5,597 nt of DNA from JAJFUI01 sp039679885 (GTDB lineage Bacteria; Planctomycetota; Planctomycetia; Pirellulales; Thermoguttaceae), in assembly GCA_039679885.1 (NCBI GenBank), contig JBDKUC010000160.1, positions 1 to 5,597 on the forward strand. The letters are read 5' to 3'. A model generated the notes under the pieces. The model was given only the letters and a program-made list of their open reading frames with translations, was not told where the DNA came from and searched no databases. The stretch's first letter is position 1; each line of letters starts with the position of its first letter. Of this stretch, positions 1-4,537 are shown one piece after another. Both the position numbers and the translations under genes were made by a program.

Positions 1-67
1 TAAGGACGAGTTCTTCGAAGGTGTCACGTTCCGAGCATACTTTCGAATATACGGAGATACAAAATGA
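1..67 (+). CDS. Possible 3' end of an upstream gene (partial)
   Basis: Reading from position 2, an open frame runs from the left edge to a TGA at 65-67 and encodes the tail KDEFFEGVTFRAYFRIYGDTK. The stop overlaps the next start codon as ATGA (64-67), the classic arrangement of translationally coupled genes. The peptide has a believable mix of charged and aromatic residues, but 21 residues are too few to assign a family. Another frame (from position 3) is also open across this stretch, and the window begins with TAA in frame 1, so the call rests mainly on the ATGA overlap. No function can be given. Confidence 0.42.
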   Translation, partial: KDEFFEGVTFRAYFRIYGDTK

Positions 68-645
68 GACGGTGCCCGGCCTGCGGCAACTGGACGCTCG
101 ATTTCGACGATTACTTCGGCCGATTTCGATGCTATGACGGAGCGTGCGGGTGGATGCCCGCATCGACTGCGGAGCGCGAGCTTAATTTCCTGCGGCACCG
201 GACGCATCCCACCGCCCTGGCCGCCGTCACAATTCCGGAACTTCAAATCATTGTCACACCTACCTACGACCCTGATAGCGATGCGCTATCTGTGGACTTC
301 GGCCTTGACGAGCCGACGTTCGATTTGCCGGAACCCGATGGGAGGATGATTTGGAAGGTCAGTCACAGTACCGACCAAGTTGCCGGCTTCACCATTCTTG
401 GCGTGAAGAAATTGGGGTTCTCGCAACTCAACATAGACTTCATTGCGAGGAAAGACACCATCGAACGCGGACTGAGGCTTGCCCCGGGGCTACTGTCGTC
501 CGGCAGGGTGACCAGGGACGCCATCGAACATATCGTCGTTACCGCGCTTTCGGATACCCCGTACGCTGCGAGAAGGACACCCCCTGCTACCAACTCATTC
601 CGAGAGATGCTTGACCGCGTCGAGAAGTCGCTGGCGGCGTCGTGA
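64..645 (+). CDS. Zinc-ribbon protein with DUF2283-like core, function unknown
   Basis: This encodes a 193-residue soluble protein. The N-terminus carries a four-cysteine zinc-ribbon pattern: C4-x2-C7 in CPACGNW, then C23-x4-C28 in RCYDGACGW, ending near residue 32. Residues about 60-117 (TYDPDSDALSVDFG, then WKVSHSTDQVAGFTILGVKKLG) resemble the small DUF2283 fold, in which a 'YD...DAL' strand is followed by a strand ending 'G..I...'. The C-terminal 70 residues look helical and match nothing I recognise. There is no signal peptide or membrane segment. The ATG is preceded by GGAG at 53-56, about 7 bases upstream, and overlaps the stop of a possible upstream gene, suggesting an operon. The zinc ribbon is clear by eye. 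The DUF2283 relation is a resemblance, and the biochemical role is unknown; nucleic-acid or protein binding through the ribbon is only a guess. Confidence 0.8.
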   Translation: MRRCPACGNWTLDFDDYFGRFRCYDGACGWMPASTAERELNFLRHRTHPTALAAVTIPELQIIVTPTYDPDSDALSVDFGLDEPTFDLPEPDGRMIWKVSHSTDQVAGFTILGVKKLGFSQLNIDFIARKDTIERGLRLAPGLLSSGRVTRDAIEHIVVTALSDTPYAARRTPPATNSFREMLDRVEKSLAAS

Positions 646-655
646 ACGCTGTGTT

Positions 656-699
656 GCGCGGAACCGCGCCCGCAAAGCGCTTTCGAAATCCCCTTTGCG
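656..699. repeat. Cluster of short inverted repeats after the zinc-ribbon gene
   Basis: The 96-base gap between two genes contains GCGCGG (656-661) and CCGCGC (664-669) around a 2-base centre. It also contains CGCAAAG (671-677) pairing with CTTTGCG (693-699). Inside the second pair lie two perfect palindromes, AAAGCGCTTT (674-683) and TTTCGAAA (681-688). The cluster sits 11 bases after the upstream stop, so a transcription-terminator role is possible, but no T-run follows. It could also be an operator for the downstream gene. Confidence 0.4.
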
Positions 700-741
700 A
701 GCACCAAGGCGTCTCTCTCATGCTAACGCCGGCGGTGCAGT

Positions 742-1173
742 ATGGACCTGCTCGACTGTTTTCGCTGTGATCCTGTATGCGTGGCCCTTCGCCTGCTTTT
801 CGTGTTGGCGGTCGTTGGCGTCGGGGTCTGGGGAATTGTCGGGGCGATCAGGCTGTTGGTCGCCTGGGCCAGGGGCGGCCCCGCGCAGATTCGCCCGCGC
901 CGGGTGCTCATTGCCGCGGCCGTGGTGCTGATGCCTTGGTGCCTCTTCAAGCTCGCCACCTGGCATCCGGAGTTGAGCGAATCATCGCTGCGAGGGCTGA
1001 CGTCGGCCGAGGTGATCGATCGCGTCGGCCTGCCCGATGGCAGCAAACAATCGGGAGCCGTACCGCCAGGCGATTTCCGCTTCAGTTACCGCCACCGCGG
1101 CTTGAAGTGCTATTTCGTTGTCTTCCGCAACGACCGCGTCGTCCAGGTTGTCAGTTTTTACAGCGACAAATAG
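742..1173 (+). CDS. Two-pass membrane protein with BamE/SmpA-like tail, function unknown
   Basis: This encodes 143 residues. Two hydrophobic segments are visible, about residues 15-40 (ALRLLFVLAVVGVGVWGIVG and onward) and 54-72 (RVLIAAAVVLMPWCLFKLA), joined by a short Arg-rich loop. The remaining 65 residues are soluble. They begin GLTSAEVIDRVGLPDG (85-100) and end YRHRGLKCYFVVFRNDRVVQVVSF. This matches the pattern of BamE/SmpA-like domains ('G.t..eV...lG.Pd' followed by two beta strands, the last reading 'F.ng.V..v'). Known BamE proteins are outer-membrane lipoproteins of the BAM complex; this one lacks a lipobox and is anchored by two helices, so it is a distant relative at best. Ribosome-binding signal is weak (GGCGGTG, 731-737). 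It lies just upstream of another small membrane protein gene on the same strand, which may be co-transcribed. Confidence 0.75.
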   Translation: MDLLDCFRCDPVCVALRLLFVLAVVGVGVWGIVGAIRLLVAWARGGPAQIRPRRVLIAAAVVLMPWCLFKLATWHPELSESSLRGLTSAEVIDRVGLPDGSKQSGAVPPGDFRFSYRHRGLKCYFVVFRNDRVVQVVSFYSDK

Positions 1174-1224
1174 ACTCCAGTCTTTTAGGTAGTGGCAAAT
1201 CGCCGAACGCCGGACGCCACAGTA

Positions 1225-1815
1225 ATGCCAACAACCGACCCAACCGAAAGGATCCCGGAAGAGGATGGGCCAGCCTACATTCAGCCAGTGCTATCGTGGG
1301 CGTTGATTCTCGTGTTGATCGTCTTGCTTGTCGCAGGCGGTTTTCTGCTAGCGATGCGGCAGTTCTTCCATGGAATGGTCGCCGGCAATCCGGGCCCGGT
1401 CACGTCGGCATCCCAATGGCCGAAGCCGCTCCAACAACTGACCTCGGATGCGAAGCGCGAGCGAATCCAGGTGCTCGATCTTGAGGTGCAATGCATGTGT
1501 AAGGGGATGGAAACCGAATACGTTTGGCGGATGCGGCTAACCCCCCAGTTTTTCGATTTCCTCGAGAAGCGGTGGAAGCTGTCGCCCGTGCCGCGGTCTG
1601 AGCATGGCATCTACTCGGGCCGAAGCATGTATTCAGGCGAGAAGACGCCCGAGTGGTGGTCGCCGATGCAGAATGAGAATGCCAAGTTTTACGAGTCTGA
1701 GCGGCTGAGCGCGGCGGCCCGGGCCGTGCCCGAGGGAACCTTTGGAGACCAGTTCCGAGTTGCCGTCGACGCGGATCGCCAGGTGATCTTCGTGCATTAC
1801 CACGAAAAATGGTAG
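1225..1815 (+). CDS. Single-pass membrane-anchored protein, function unknown
   Basis: This encodes 196 residues from the ATG chosen here. A GTG at 1192 in the same frame would add 11 residues (MANRRTPDATV); its only Shine-Dalgarno-like bases (AGG, 1187-1189) are too close to it. The ATG at 1225 has GGACG at 1212-1216, also weak, so the start is uncertain. One hydrophobic helix spans about residues 22-44 (VLSWALILVLIVLLVAGGFLLA), preceded by an acidic 20-residue N-terminus. The C-terminal 150 residues are soluble and aromatic-rich, with a CMC motif (90-92), RLTPQFFDFLEKRW, a Tyr/Trp-rich middle (GIYSGRSMYSGEKTPEWW) and a final strand VIFVHYHEKW. I recognise no family. It begins 51 bases after the preceding membrane-protein gene, so the two may form one transcript. 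Confidence 0.72.
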   Translation: MPTTDPTERIPEEDGPAYIQPVLSWALILVLIVLLVAGGFLLAMRQFFHGMVAGNPGPVTSASQWPKPLQQLTSDAKRERIQVLDLEVQCMCKGMETEYVWRMRLTPQFFDFLEKRWKLSPVPRSEHGIYSGRSMYSGEKTPEWWSPMQNENAKFYESERLSAAARAVPEGTFGDQFRVAVDADRQVIFVHYHEKW

Positions 1816-1840
1816 GCGACCCGCCCAACCACATGACGGT

Positions 1841-1861
1841 CCAAGAGGTCGAGGCTCTTGG
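1841..1861. repeat. Perfect 7-bp inverted repeat (hairpin)
   Basis: CCAAGAG (1841-1847) pairs perfectly with CTCTTGG (1855-1861) across a 7-base loop. It starts 25 bases after the stop of the membrane-protein gene and abuts the next palindrome by two shared G residues. No T-tract follows, so it is at best a Rho-independent terminator without the usual tail. It is more likely one half of a compound repeat element with the next entry. Confidence 0.5.
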
Positions 1862-1886
1862 TGGGGCTCGCTTCGCTCGACCCACC
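1860..1886. repeat. Dispersed planctomycete-type palindromic repeat
   Basis: GGTGGG (1860-1865) and CCCACC (1881-1886) form the outer arms around a core containing CTCGCTTCGCTCG. On the minus strand this reads as the peptide GWVERSEPH and in another frame as VGRAKRAPP. From memory, both strings recur in many spurious short ORFs annotated in planctomycete genomes, which points to a high-copy intergenic repeat rather than a coding sequence. The copy here lies between two genes, upstream of the sigma-factor promoters. Copy number cannot be judged from one window. Confidence 0.6.
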
Positions 1887-1929
1887 CTATATCGAAAACT
1901 GATCGGCCCTGACGGTTCAGCCACCCGGT

Positions 1930-1958
1930 TTGACAGCCTTGCCTCGAATGGCCACAAT
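1930..1958 (+). promoter_or_regulatory. Possible housekeeping (sigma-70-type) promoter upstream of the sigma gene
   Basis: A perfect TTGACA (1930-1935) is followed after 17 bases by CACAAT (1953-1958), which matches TATAAT at 4 of 6 positions. The spacing is ideal and the site lies in a gap just upstream of the sigma-factor gene. It could provide basal transcription in addition to the ECF-type promoter downstream. Planctomycete housekeeping promoters are poorly defined and the -10 is imperfect, so this remains tentative. Confidence 0.32.
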
Positions 1959-2009
1959 GACCGTGGCAAGCGGCTGTTCGGGCGATTCCGGATGTCCTGC
2001 TTGTCAGAG

Positions 2010-2039
2010 GGAACTTTCCACCCCGACCGCGCGTCAAAA
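2010..2039 (+). promoter_or_regulatory. ECF-type promoter, probably autoregulatory
   Basis: GGAACTT (2010-2016) is separated by 16 bases from GTCAAAA (2033-2039). This closely matches the RpoE-type ECF consensus: a -35 of GGAACTT with the hallmark AAC, and a -10 containing TC followed by A-rich bases. It sits immediately before the GTG start of an ECF sigma-factor gene at 2056. Transcription would begin near 2045, giving a leader of only about 10 bases. Autoregulation through a promoter of this kind is the norm for ECF sigma factors; that this sigma factor recognises it is inferred from position. Confidence 0.68.
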
Positions 2040-2055
2040 TCCTAGTGAGACGACG

Positions 2056-2616
2056 GTGAGCGACGACGCCCAACTGATCGACCAAGCCTTGTCCGGCCAG
2101 GCGGAAAGCTTCGGACAGCTTGTCCTGAAGTATCAGGATCGGCTGTACAATACGATTTTCCACGTGGTGGGCCACGCCGACGACGCCCGCGACATCGTCC
2201 AAGAGGCCCTGGTTCAGGCGTTCCTCAAGCTGGAGTCGTTCCGCCGCCAGAGCGCGTTTTACACTTGGCTGTACCGAATCGCGTTCAACGTGGCCATGAC
2301 ACAACGGCGACGACGGCGGCCAGTCGTTTCGATGGACCGCTTGCGGGAAACAAGCCACATGGAACCGATGGACGTAGAAGACAGCCCGGCCGAGAGCCTC
2401 GAACGGAAAGACCGTTGCCGCCAGGTGCGGGACGCCATCGGGCAACTGGCCGAGGAATACCGAGCCGTCCTAGTGCTTCGCGAGATCGACGGCTGCTGCT
2501 ACGAGACGATCGCCGAGGTGCTCGACTTGCCGCTGGGCACCGTCCGCAGCCGGCTCCATCGGGCGCGTTTGCAGCTTCGAGATCAACTGAAGGAAGTCCT
2601 CGCTGGAGAGGCGTAA
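2056..2616 (+). CDS. ECF-type RNA polymerase sigma factor (sigma-70 family, RpoE-like)
   Basis: This encodes 186 residues, normal for an ECF sigma factor, which directs RNA polymerase to stress-response promoters and is held inactive by a partner anti-sigma factor. Region 2 spans about residues 19-88. It includes FGQLVLKYQDRLYN, the core-binding and -10 recognition helix DARDIVQEALVQAFLKLESF, and the FYTWLYRIAFNVA segment ending in five arginines. A variable linker (89-120) precedes region 4 (about 122-176). There LAEEYRAVLVLREIDGCCYETIAEVLDLPLGTVRSRLHRAR forms the -35-binding helix-turn-helix. Regions 1 and 3 are absent, as expected. The GTG start gives the usual SDDAQLIDQAL opening. An ATG at 1930 in frame would add 42 unrelated residues and lies upstream of the ECF promoter. 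The anti-sigma gene follows 64 bases downstream. The exact ECF group is not assigned. Confidence 0.93.
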   Translation: MSDDAQLIDQALSGQAESFGQLVLKYQDRLYNTIFHVVGHADDARDIVQEALVQAFLKLESFRRQSAFYTWLYRIAFNVAMTQRRRRRPVVSMDRLRETSHMEPMDVEDSPAESLERKDRCRQVRDAIGQLAEEYRAVLVLREIDGCCYETIAEVLDLPLGTVRSRLHRARLQLRDQLKEVLAGEA

Positions 2617-2638
2617 CAGCGAAACCCGGCCCACGGAC

Positions 2639-2673
2639 AACTGATAACTGATTACTGAAAACTGGCCACTGCC
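2639..2673 (+). repeat. Five-unit heptamer tandem repeat between sigma and anti-sigma genes
   Basis: ACTG occurs at 2640, 2647, 2654, 2661 and 2668, exactly 7 bases apart. The units are AACTGAT, AACTGAT, TACTGAA, AACTGGC and CACTGCC; the first two are identical and the later ones decay. The minus strand reads FSVISYQLSV, a peptide string I recall from spurious ORFs over heptamer repeats in planctomycetes and cyanobacteria. The array fills over half of the 64-base spacer and ends 7 bases before the anti-sigma ATG. It occupies the place of a ribosome-binding site, and none is visible there. Confidence 0.75.
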
Positions 2674-2680
2674 CGCTTCC

Positions 2681-4153
2681 ATGAACGACCTGTCGCGAAA
2701 CGAACTGCTGAGCGCTTATGTCGACGGCGAATTGACCGCCGCCGAGCAGGCGAAGGTCGAGCGCTTGTTGGCCAGCGATCCGGCGGCGCGGCAATTGGTC
2801 GACGAACTCCGCGCGCTCAGCGCGACGCTTCAATCGCTGCCACAAGAGAAGCTCGGCGAGGATTTGACCGGGGCTGTGTTGCAGGCGGCCGGGCGGCGAA
2901 TGATCACTGAAGGCGAGCCAGAAGAGGCGGCCGCTGTCCCGCTCGCCCGAGAAGTGTTCCAGCGGTTCCTTAGCCGTCGCACGCTGGGCTGGCTGGCCGT
3001 CACGGCCGCCATTGCCGTCGCGATTTGGATCAACGAGCAGTGGCAGAAGCCGAAGCTCGGCCCGGCGGCCAACCGCGGTGAGTTGGCTCGCGTCGATGAG
3101 ACGATTGAACGGAAGCCGCCGTTGCTCGCCGAGGCCCCGAAAACACCGGCCACGCCTGAGCCGCCCGCGGCCGGCCCCGCAGTTCCCTCAAGCGCCGCGG
3201 AACCGTCGGTCCCCGCGGCGAAGCCGGCCGAGGGCGCCGCTCGGCAGCCAGACAAGATCGCACCGTTGTTCGACCGCAGGCTGGCGAACGGGAAAGAGAA
3301 GGCTTTGGCGAAGGACCGTCTCGATGCGGCGGGCGCCGCGTCGGAAGGGTCCAAGCAGAGACTCGCCGGAACGGGCGAGCAGAAGGCCGGCGAGGGACCA
3401 TCGCCACCGGCGAAGGAGCCGCCTGTTCCAGGACACGACCAAGCGAAAAAGGCGGCGACTTTGCCGAAGGCCAAGAGCGCCCCGGCAATCGCATCGCCGC
3501 CGGCCGTGCTGGTCGTCCGGTGCAGCGTCACCCCGGCCGCCATGCGGCAGAAGGCGTTGGACAAACTCCTTGCGGCCAACGGCGTCGTGGCGTACCGCCA
3601 ACCATCAGATCGCAGCCCTGCGATGGTCGCTGCCACGCCGGGCCAGCAGTCGGCGGAGAAGAAATCGCAAAAGGACGGCGAATATGGCGGGAGCGGTGCG
3701 TCCCCAACACCTGAAGGAGGCGTCGTCGATCGCGTCTATGTCGAGGCCACGCCCGCACAACTCAAGACGGTGCTTTCCGGCCTCGCAGATCAGCCGGGCG
3801 ATTTCGTTGCCGTCTCGGCCGAGCCGGTCGAAGGCCGGCTGGCCGAATCGATCATTGGGCAATATGCAGCGGCGGGCGGCCGTGCAGCGGCTGGTCTTAC
3901 GCGAGGCAAGGCCGTTGCTGGGCGGTCGAAGAAGGCCGCCGCGAAGCCCGAGCAGGGCGATTTCTTCACCGCCCCCGCGGAAAAAGCATCCTCGCCGCCG
4001 ACAGCCCCGGCCGGAGGCCAACAACAGCAGGTTCCGCAACGTGTGCGTCGACAAGCCGCGCCGTCGCCCGTGCCGCAGCGAGTCCTGTTCGTCCTGCAAA
4101 TCGGCGGCCAGCAGCCGCCGGCCGCCGCCAAGCGGGCCGCCGACAAGAATTAG
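2681..4153 (+). CDS. Transmembrane anti-sigma factor, zinc-less, with long extracytoplasmic domain
   Basis: This encodes 490 residues. The cytoplasmic N-terminus (about 5-55: LLSAYVDGELTAAEQAKVERLLASDPAARQLVDEL) matches the sigma-binding anti-sigma domain found in zf-HC2/RsiW/ChrR-type proteins. It lacks the zinc motif: the only Cys is 281 and the only His is 252. A short hydrophobic helix at about 102-117 (LGWLAVTAAIAVAIWI) should cross the inner membrane. A Pro/Ala/Lys-rich, probably disordered linker (150-270) follows. Then comes a sensor-like domain (about 274-382) with VLVVRCSVTPAAMRQKALDKLLAANGV and VYVEATPAQLKTVLSGLADQPGDFVAVS, separated by a low-complexity insert. After another Gln/Pro-rich stretch, a strand RVLFVLQIGG (467-476) ends the protein. 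Similar architecture occurs in planctomycete anti-sigma factors as I recall them. No Shine-Dalgarno sequence precedes the ATG, so translation may depend on the upstream sigma gene. The signal sensed is unknown. Confidence 0.85.
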   Translation: MNDLSRNELLSAYVDGELTAAEQAKVERLLASDPAARQLVDELRALSATLQSLPQEKLGEDLTGAVLQAAGRRMITEGEPEEAAAVPLAREVFQRFLSRRTLGWLAVTAAIAVAIWINEQWQKPKLGPAANRGELARVDETIERKPPLLAEAPKTPATPEPPAAGPAVPSSAAEPSVPAAKPAEGAARQPDKIAPLFDRRLANGKEKALAKDRLDAAGAASEGSKQRLAGTGEQKAGEGPSPPAKEPPVPGHDQAKKAATLPKAKSAPAIASPPAVLVVRCSVTPAAMRQKALDKLLAANGVVAYRQPSDRSPAMVAATPGQQSAEKKSQKDGEYGGSGASPTPEGGVVDRVYVEATPAQLKTVLSGLADQPGDFVAVSAEPVEGRLAESIIGQYAAAGGRAAAGLTRGKAVAGRSKKAAAKPEQGDFFTAPAEKASSPPTAPAGGQQQQVPQRVRRQAAPSPVPQRVLFVLQIGGQQPPAAAKRAADKN

Positions 4154-4235
4154 CGACCCTGGCGAGGCGATCCCAATCTTGCCCAGGCCGTTTCCACTCG
4201 TTTTGAGCCGAACAGAACGCTACCGGCATCCGCGC

Positions 4236-4261
4236 CGTCGACAGCTTTTCCACGGTCGACG
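4236..4261. repeat. 7-bp inverted repeat downstream of the anti-sigma gene
   Basis: CGTCGAC (4236-4242) pairs perfectly with GTCGACG (4255-4261) across a 12-base loop that includes CTTTTCC. Each arm contains the self-palindrome GTCGAC. It lies 82 bases after the anti-sigma stop. Without a T-tract it is a weak terminator candidate; a protein-binding site is equally possible. Confidence 0.35.
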
Positions 4262-4294
4262 CTATCTCACCGACCGTCTCGCAGAGAGAGAAGT

Positions 4295-4320
4295 CTCGCG
4301 TTTTCCTCGCGTTTTTCGCG
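4295..4320. repeat. 11-base tandem duplication (CTCGCGTTTTC unit)
   Basis: CTCGCGTTTTC (4295-4305) is followed directly by CTCGCGTTTTT (4306-4316) and a trailing CGCG (4317-4320). The two units differ at one base. On the minus strand this reads as ENAR/REKREENAR-like peptide, the kind of string that appears in spurious ORFs over intergenic repeats. It may be one segment of a longer dispersed repeat. Confidence 0.45.
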
Positions 4321-4342
4321 GTGAAATGCGGTACACGGGCGA

Positions 4343-4373
4343 CGGCACGGCCGCCTCGCTGGAGGCCGTGCCG
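4343..4373. terminator. 10-bp GC-rich hairpin, terminator candidate
   Basis: CGGCACGGCC (4343-4352) pairs perfectly with GGCCGTGCCG (4364-4373) around an 11-base loop. The stem is strong, and it lies between two genes, about 190 bases after the anti-sigma stop. There is no run of T after it, so classical intrinsic termination is not shown. It may instead be part of the structured repeat block that follows. Confidence 0.35.
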
Positions 4374-4391
4374 CCAACCGCGTTAGAATGA

Positions 4392-4455
4392 TTTGCGTCA
4401 CCCACGTCGAGGTTCGTGGGCTGGGTTGGCTCCCGCTTTCGGCAGGTGACACAAA
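4392..4455. repeat. Nested inverted repeat, outer stem 10 of 11 bp
   Basis: TTTGCGTCACC (4392-4402) pairs with GGTGACACAAA (4445-4455) at 10 of 11 positions. Inside lies CCCACG (4401-4406) with CGTGGG (4415-4420) around an 8-base loop. A second inner arm could form by GGG (4423-4425) with CCC (4432-4434) or CCG (4433-4435) with CGG (4440-4442). The outer stem ends exactly where the next large inverted repeat begins. This could be a branched RNA or a REP/MITE-like DNA element. Confidence 0.5.
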
Positions 4456-4500
4456 GCCGCGACCGGTGGTCGCGCCCGAACCGCGACCACCGGCCGCGGC
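4456..4500. repeat. 19-bp inverted repeat with 7-base loop
   Basis: The left arm 4456-4474 and the right arm 4482-4500 (CGCGACCACCGGCCGCGGC) are complementary at 18 of 19 positions, the exception being A4462 opposite C4494. The loop is CCCGAAC (4475-4481). The left arm is itself nearly self-complementary (CGCGACC, 3 bases, GGTCGCG), so alternative folds compete. It ends 37 bases before the next ATG. With no following T-run it is not a standard terminator; a dispersed repeat, a cis-regulatory stem or a cruciform-forming site are alternatives. Confidence 0.65.
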
Positions 4501-4537
4501 TTGATGCAGCACGGTCAGCAAAAGGAATGTCTCGCAC

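Larger units (their letters stand above)
4154..4537. other. 384-base structured non-coding gap
   Basis: No convincing gene lies between the anti-sigma stop and the next start; the frames that cross the gap on both strands are extensions of shadow frames. The stretch instead holds, in order, a 7-bp inverted repeat (4236-4261), an 11-base direct duplication (4295-4316), a 10-bp GC hairpin (4343-4373), an 11-bp imperfect inverted repeat (4392-4455) and a 19-bp imperfect inverted repeat (4456-4500). The last three make 4343-4500 almost entirely foldable. Possible roles are transcription termination after the sigma operon, a high-copy intergenic repeat family, or a structured RNA. A Shine-Dalgarno-like AAAGGA (4521-4526) closes the gap. 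Confidence 0.65.

Noticed and set aside
237..265. GGAACTT as a further ECF -35 element
   Set aside because: It lies inside the zinc-ribbon gene, and no TC-plus-A-rich -10 box occurs at the required spacing.
611..931. 106-residue plus-strand frame
   Set aside because: It overlaps the end of the zinc-ribbon gene and the start of the membrane-protein gene, is Arg/Trp/Ser-rich, and lacks the ordered hydrophobic segments of the competing frame.
1809..2045. 78-residue plus-strand frame in the gap before the sigma gene
   Set aside because: It reads through the hairpin repeats and both candidate promoters and has no protein-like pattern.
1930..2055. N-terminal extension of the sigma factor from an upstream ATG
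   Set aside because: The extra 42 residues do not match sigma factors, and the predicted ECF promoter lies inside this stretch. The GTG at 2056 gives a family-typical N-terminus.
1633..2445. 270-residue minus-strand frame
   Set aside because: It runs antisense across the membrane-protein gene, the intergenic repeat and most of the sigma gene, and contains the spurious repeat peptide GWVERSEPH.
2830..3636. 268-residue minus-strand frame
   Set aside because: It is antisense to the anti-sigma linker; its Ala/Ser/Gly-rich composition mirrors the Pro/Ala-rich codons opposite.
3012..4391. 459-residue plus-strand frame overlapping the anti-sigma gene
   Set aside because: It is extremely rich in Arg, Pro and Ser with no domain pattern, as expected from a frame-shifted reading of GC-rich DNA. 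The overlapping anti-sigma frame has a clear domain order.
4392..4455. tRNA or tRNA-like cloverleaf
   Set aside because: The outer stem and an inner arm suggest a branched fold, but arm sizes, the T-arm signature and conserved tRNA bases are missing.
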